DNA of 64,000 nucleotides. Origin: Polydactylus sextarius (lineage: Eukaryota > Chordata > Actinopteri > Polynemidae). The DNA lies in the NCBI GenBank assembly GCA_016801845.1, contig CM028910.1, positions 15,220,629-15,284,628 on the forward strand, written 5' to 3'. The notes under the pieces were generated by a model. It did no database searches, was not told the DNA's origin, and worked only from the letters and a program-made list of their open reading frames with translations. Positions within the stretch are counted from its first letter, which is position 1. Every line of letters begins with the position of its first letter. The translations under genes and the position numbers were made by a program. This document shows positions 60,926 through 64,000 of the stretch, in pieces.

Positions 60926-61099
60926 TGTTTGTTTCCTCTGTGCTGCAGATGGTACTGAAACAGTCTGGGGGGGAAGTGGGCACGCTCTGTCTATCAGGTC
61001 ATCCTGTCCCCTGCTTAGCTGAAAGGCCCACCCACATGTCATCCATCACACTACCCATAATTCACATTATAACAAGTGACTTGTCCTCCCTGTACCAAA
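60926..61099. other. gp5 upstream region
   Basis: The 5' UTR and putative promoter of gp5. No clear TATA box is seen. Confidence 0.35.
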
Positions 61100-61383
61100 T
61101 ACACACACACACATGTTTGTTTTCATGCCTTGTGGGGACATTCCATTGACTTCCATTCATTTCCTGGAGACTTTCCTGGAAACCCTAGAGATGCCATTTG
61201 TTGGTACCACTTGTCTAACCTTTATCTAAACCCAACCCTAATCATAATCAGGCCTTAAGTCATGTCTTCACCTTAATTACATCATGGGGACCAGCATTTT
61301 GTCCCCACAAGGGAGACAGGTTCTCACAATGTGAGTATGTAAACAGGTTTAAGCCCCCACAATGTAGGAAAAAGCAGGAAAAA

Positions 61384-61386
<3 letters not shown>
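61100..61386. repeat. Dispersed teleost repeat with GTGGGGACATT ends
   Basis: It carries the fish-repeat phrases 'CTTGTGGGGACATTCCATTG', 'CTAAACCCAACCCTAATC' and 'GGGGACCAGCATTTTGTCCC', followed by CACAAGG. The inner ends are roughly inverted, and CA-dinucleotide tracts lie on both sides. Confidence 0.7.
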
Positions 61387-61449
<63 letters not shown>

Positions 61450-61452
61450 ATA
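61387..61452. repeat. (CA)n(TA)n(TG)n palindromic microsatellite
   Basis: About 30 bases of CA, then a short TATATATA core, then about 24 bases of TG. The array is self-complementary about its centre near 61421. Confidence 0.95.
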
Positions 61453-62919
61453 TAACATATGATATTTCATCTCAACTTTACTAGAATTTGGGCTGGTTTC
61501 AGACTGTAAAGTCTTTTCTAAATAGTTGGCTATGCAGTGTTTAAAAATACTGTATGAATGACATAAAGGATGCTTGTTCATTTCCTGTGGACTTATCTTG
61601 ACAGGATGGTGTCACCCTGCTCTGTCAGCCCACCCGTTTGTTGACTGAACTGACGCAGATAACACTCTCTCTGTAACATATCAGCTCGGGTGCTTTGTGT
61701 TTGCGGTCTGTATTGTGTAAGAGCAGTTTGATATGAAATGCATTGCATACCTTGCTTCAGCTTTGGGTGGATAGAGCTTTTTAATGTGTTGCCCTTGTGT
61801 GCGCTTGTGAAACAGATGGAAAGTTTGTATATTCACTGGCTGCTAACTGATAGTTTAACTCGGGCCAGGCAGTACCAGGCAGAGACAATGTACTGCTTAC
61901 TACCAGTCTCACCCACGTTCTCACACTTTACATTTGGGTTTCATGGTGTAATGCAGGATATGTTTTGAGTCAGATTACACCCATGTGAATTTAAGGACAA
62001 ATAAAATGAAGCACAAAGAAAAACTTAACTGTTAACTTCAGTCCTTCGAGGGCTAATTGTGATGTTGTAAAACTGAGATATAATCGAATACATCCCCTTT
62101 ATTTCAAGATAAAATTTCTAATGTTAAACCCAGTCACAATTATTTGATAAGGAATCAGTGTTTAAGAGGAATATGAGTAGCATCAGGAGCAAAGTGCTAA
62201 AATAGAAAAAAAACTCACACTGAATGACAGAAATTTACAAGATGCAAAATGGTAAATAATGAAATCAATATAATAATTCATGTAGACATATATTTAAGTG
62301 CAACAGAACAGTGTATTTAACAGTGTAGAAAATAGAATTGTTTTGTGCTGTGTAATTCATGTCTTTTCATTGCAGCTTCTCTAATTTAGACTAAGCTGGT
62401 GACTCAGCTTTGTTACCCTCCAATAAAATGAAATTCACAGCACAGTAAATCATCCATCACTGCATCAGTGCACCACATGCCACATTCTTCACTCAGATGC
62501 TTTTTTTTCCACTGTGTAAAACATTTATTTAGTGAATAAAGAATTAAAGATACTATAAGGGTTACCTGTATGGGTGTTGTTCAGTTACATTGTCAGTGCC
62601 ATTTTTACAATAAAACACATATCAACCCCGAAAAAAATACAGATTCACATAATTTTATTTATTTTGTAAAATGAAAGGTAGTGCATTTCTAAAAGCAGAG
62701 ACGCATGAGACGTTTGTTGGCAGTTACAAAAAGAGTTATGCCCGTTTCAGCCACAAGAGAACGACATAAACACAAGCAGTGGGCAAATAAAATCTCTGCT
62801 AAAATAATATCTAGAGTATTTTGTCATATCTGACCCTCAAGTATTTCCAGTGAGTAGCTGATTATTTACAGGTTAAAGATTTACAGCTGCAGCACCTCAG
62901 TGCAGTGGAAGTGAAATGT
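61453..62919. other. Intergenic stretch between gp5 and uts2b
   Basis: No gene or named repeat recognised. Confidence 0.45.
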
Positions 62920-62937
62920 TTATTGATAGCATTTATT
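62920..62937 (-). terminator. Polyadenylation signals of uts2b
   Basis: Two minus-strand AATAAA hexamers lie at 62932-62937 and 62919-62924, about 130 bases past the uts2b stop codon. Confidence 0.6.
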
Positions 62938-63062
62938 ATGATACAACTCTATATTGCTGGAATAAATACAGTGTGATGATAGTATTGGTCGTGTGAGTCT
63001 TAAGGCTATGCTGGGCTTTTGCAGCAAGATTTCACAGTGGTCCTCCTCATCTTGCATCCATC

Positions 63063-64000
63063 TCAGACACAGTATTTCCAGAAGCAAGCTGTGGATATAA
63101 GGGGAAGGAAAGAATGACATACAGTGTGTAGATATTCTAATTGTTATAATTAATTGTGATATATGTGAATCCAGATCTATCTTACGTTCACCCCTCTTCT
63201 GAGTCATGGATTTTTCTTCCACCAAATTGGCTGTGATCTCCCTCTCCAGCTCCAGGTCCTCCTTCAACGCCCGCAGCTACACAGTCGATATATACATCAT
63301 CTCAGTATCAGTACGTTAACAGTTTAGTGACTCTTGATATCAAGTAGTGTGATAGATTTGTTCTTATTGTTCAAATTTCAAACACAACATATTCAGGCAT
63401 CAGTGACTCATGCACATTTCACAGTTTTTCTGTTTCAAGGTGAATCAGTAAAAGACCTTACCTCCTCTAATTCAGCTAATTTATTAGCCAGCTCAAGACC
63501 TGCAGGTAGAAAAAAAAAACAGCTAATGCCATGCAATAGTCTGCTTGTGTTATTTATATAAGTTTAAGAATAAAAAAAATTATCTCACCTAGAGGATCAT
63601 CCTTTTCAACTGGAATTAAGCTTTTGTGTAGCAAGAGTGCTAGGATCTTGCTCTGGGCATCTGTGTCTTCTTTGGCCTTAAAAACGTGGTTTCCTGCACA
63701 TGCAAAGCAAATAAAAAGACAAAACTTTAATAGCCATAGATATCACAAAAATTAAAAAAAAAGTTGTATCCATCATATTTTATTGTCGGGCATCATCACA
63801 TACATTTTGGCAAATTGATGCTAACATTAGCTGAATACAGCTTTCTTAGAAATACACAAATGCACATTGTATTTACACCCAAACAAAGGCTATATTCTAT
63901 ATTTACATACTCACCAGGGTTAAATATGCTCCTTCCCTCCACATTTAGCACTCCCTGCAGTAGTAACAAACTCAGGAGTCCTAAGCAGTAGTTTACAACT
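63063..64000 (-). CDS. uts2b: Urotensin II-related peptide precursor (partial, 5' end outside window)
   Basis: Five exons with correct splice sites and phases: 63915 to beyond 64000, 63589-63693, 63462-63499, 63186-63276 and 63063-63088. The visible product is about 115 residues. It has a hydrophobic signal segment (CLGLLSLLLLQGVL), a spacer with the family-typical SKILALLLHKSL, LELANKLAELEELRALKEDL and LVEEKS segments, a dibasic KR site, and a C-terminal GEPCFWKYCV ending at the stop. CFWKYC is the disulfide-closed core of urotensin II peptides. The spacer and the mature peptide at the extreme C-terminus match mammalian UTS2B (URP). Cleavage after KR would release a ten-residue ligand for the UTS2R receptor, with vasoactive and neuroendocrine roles known in the family. 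The start codon is not in the window. uts2 itself is less likely because the spacer fits UTS2B. Confidence 0.9.

Overview
The window reads as nuclear DNA of a teleost fish. It is AT-rich, has introns and abundant CA/TA/GATA microsatellites, and carries degenerate Tc1/mariner relics, a tRNA-derived SINE and several dispersed repeats of a type I know from fish genomes. Its recognisable genes are vertebrate-specific.

Layout. 1-39 kb is gene-poor: no complete coding gene is visible. It holds a CpG-rich putative promoter and first exon on the minus strand (about 6.5-7.15 kb), a few weak exon-like pieces, microsatellites and transposon relics. 39-61 kb is a cluster of leucine-rich-repeat (LRR) membrane glycoprotein genes, all on the minus strand. 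From low to high coordinate they are a CPN2-like gene with a mucin-like stalk and a transmembrane segment (39226-41787), a near-identical but broken CPN2-like copy (43697-45752), lrrc15 (49953-51665, 5' UTR exon near 53.87 kb) and gp5 (58723-60925, two coding exons). This matches the mammalian CPN2-LRRC15-GP5 group on human 3q29. At the right edge (63063 to beyond 64000, minus) lies a five-exon gene for a urotensin II-related peptide precursor (uts2b/URP), which ends in the CFWKYCV core.

How the genes relate. The LRR genes are cell-surface or secreted recognition proteins. In mammals gp5 belongs to the platelet GPIb-IX-V complex, LRRC15 is a type I membrane LRR protein, and CPN2 is the secreted regulatory subunit of carboxypeptidase N. 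Here the CPN2-like ectodomain has become membrane-anchored, and the cluster shows extensive shuffling. The two CPN2-like copies share leader, ectodomain and part of the stalk, but have unrelated C-termini. The broken copy carries a transmembrane segment, tail and 3' flank related to those of lrrc15. Short duplicated pieces of the first coding exon sit inside the upstream leader of both copies. The intact copy has an expanded 39-bp coding minisatellite encoding a Thr-rich stalk.

Family assignments come from motif recognition by eye, without database searches. The gene-poor left half could contain small exons that I cannot recognise.
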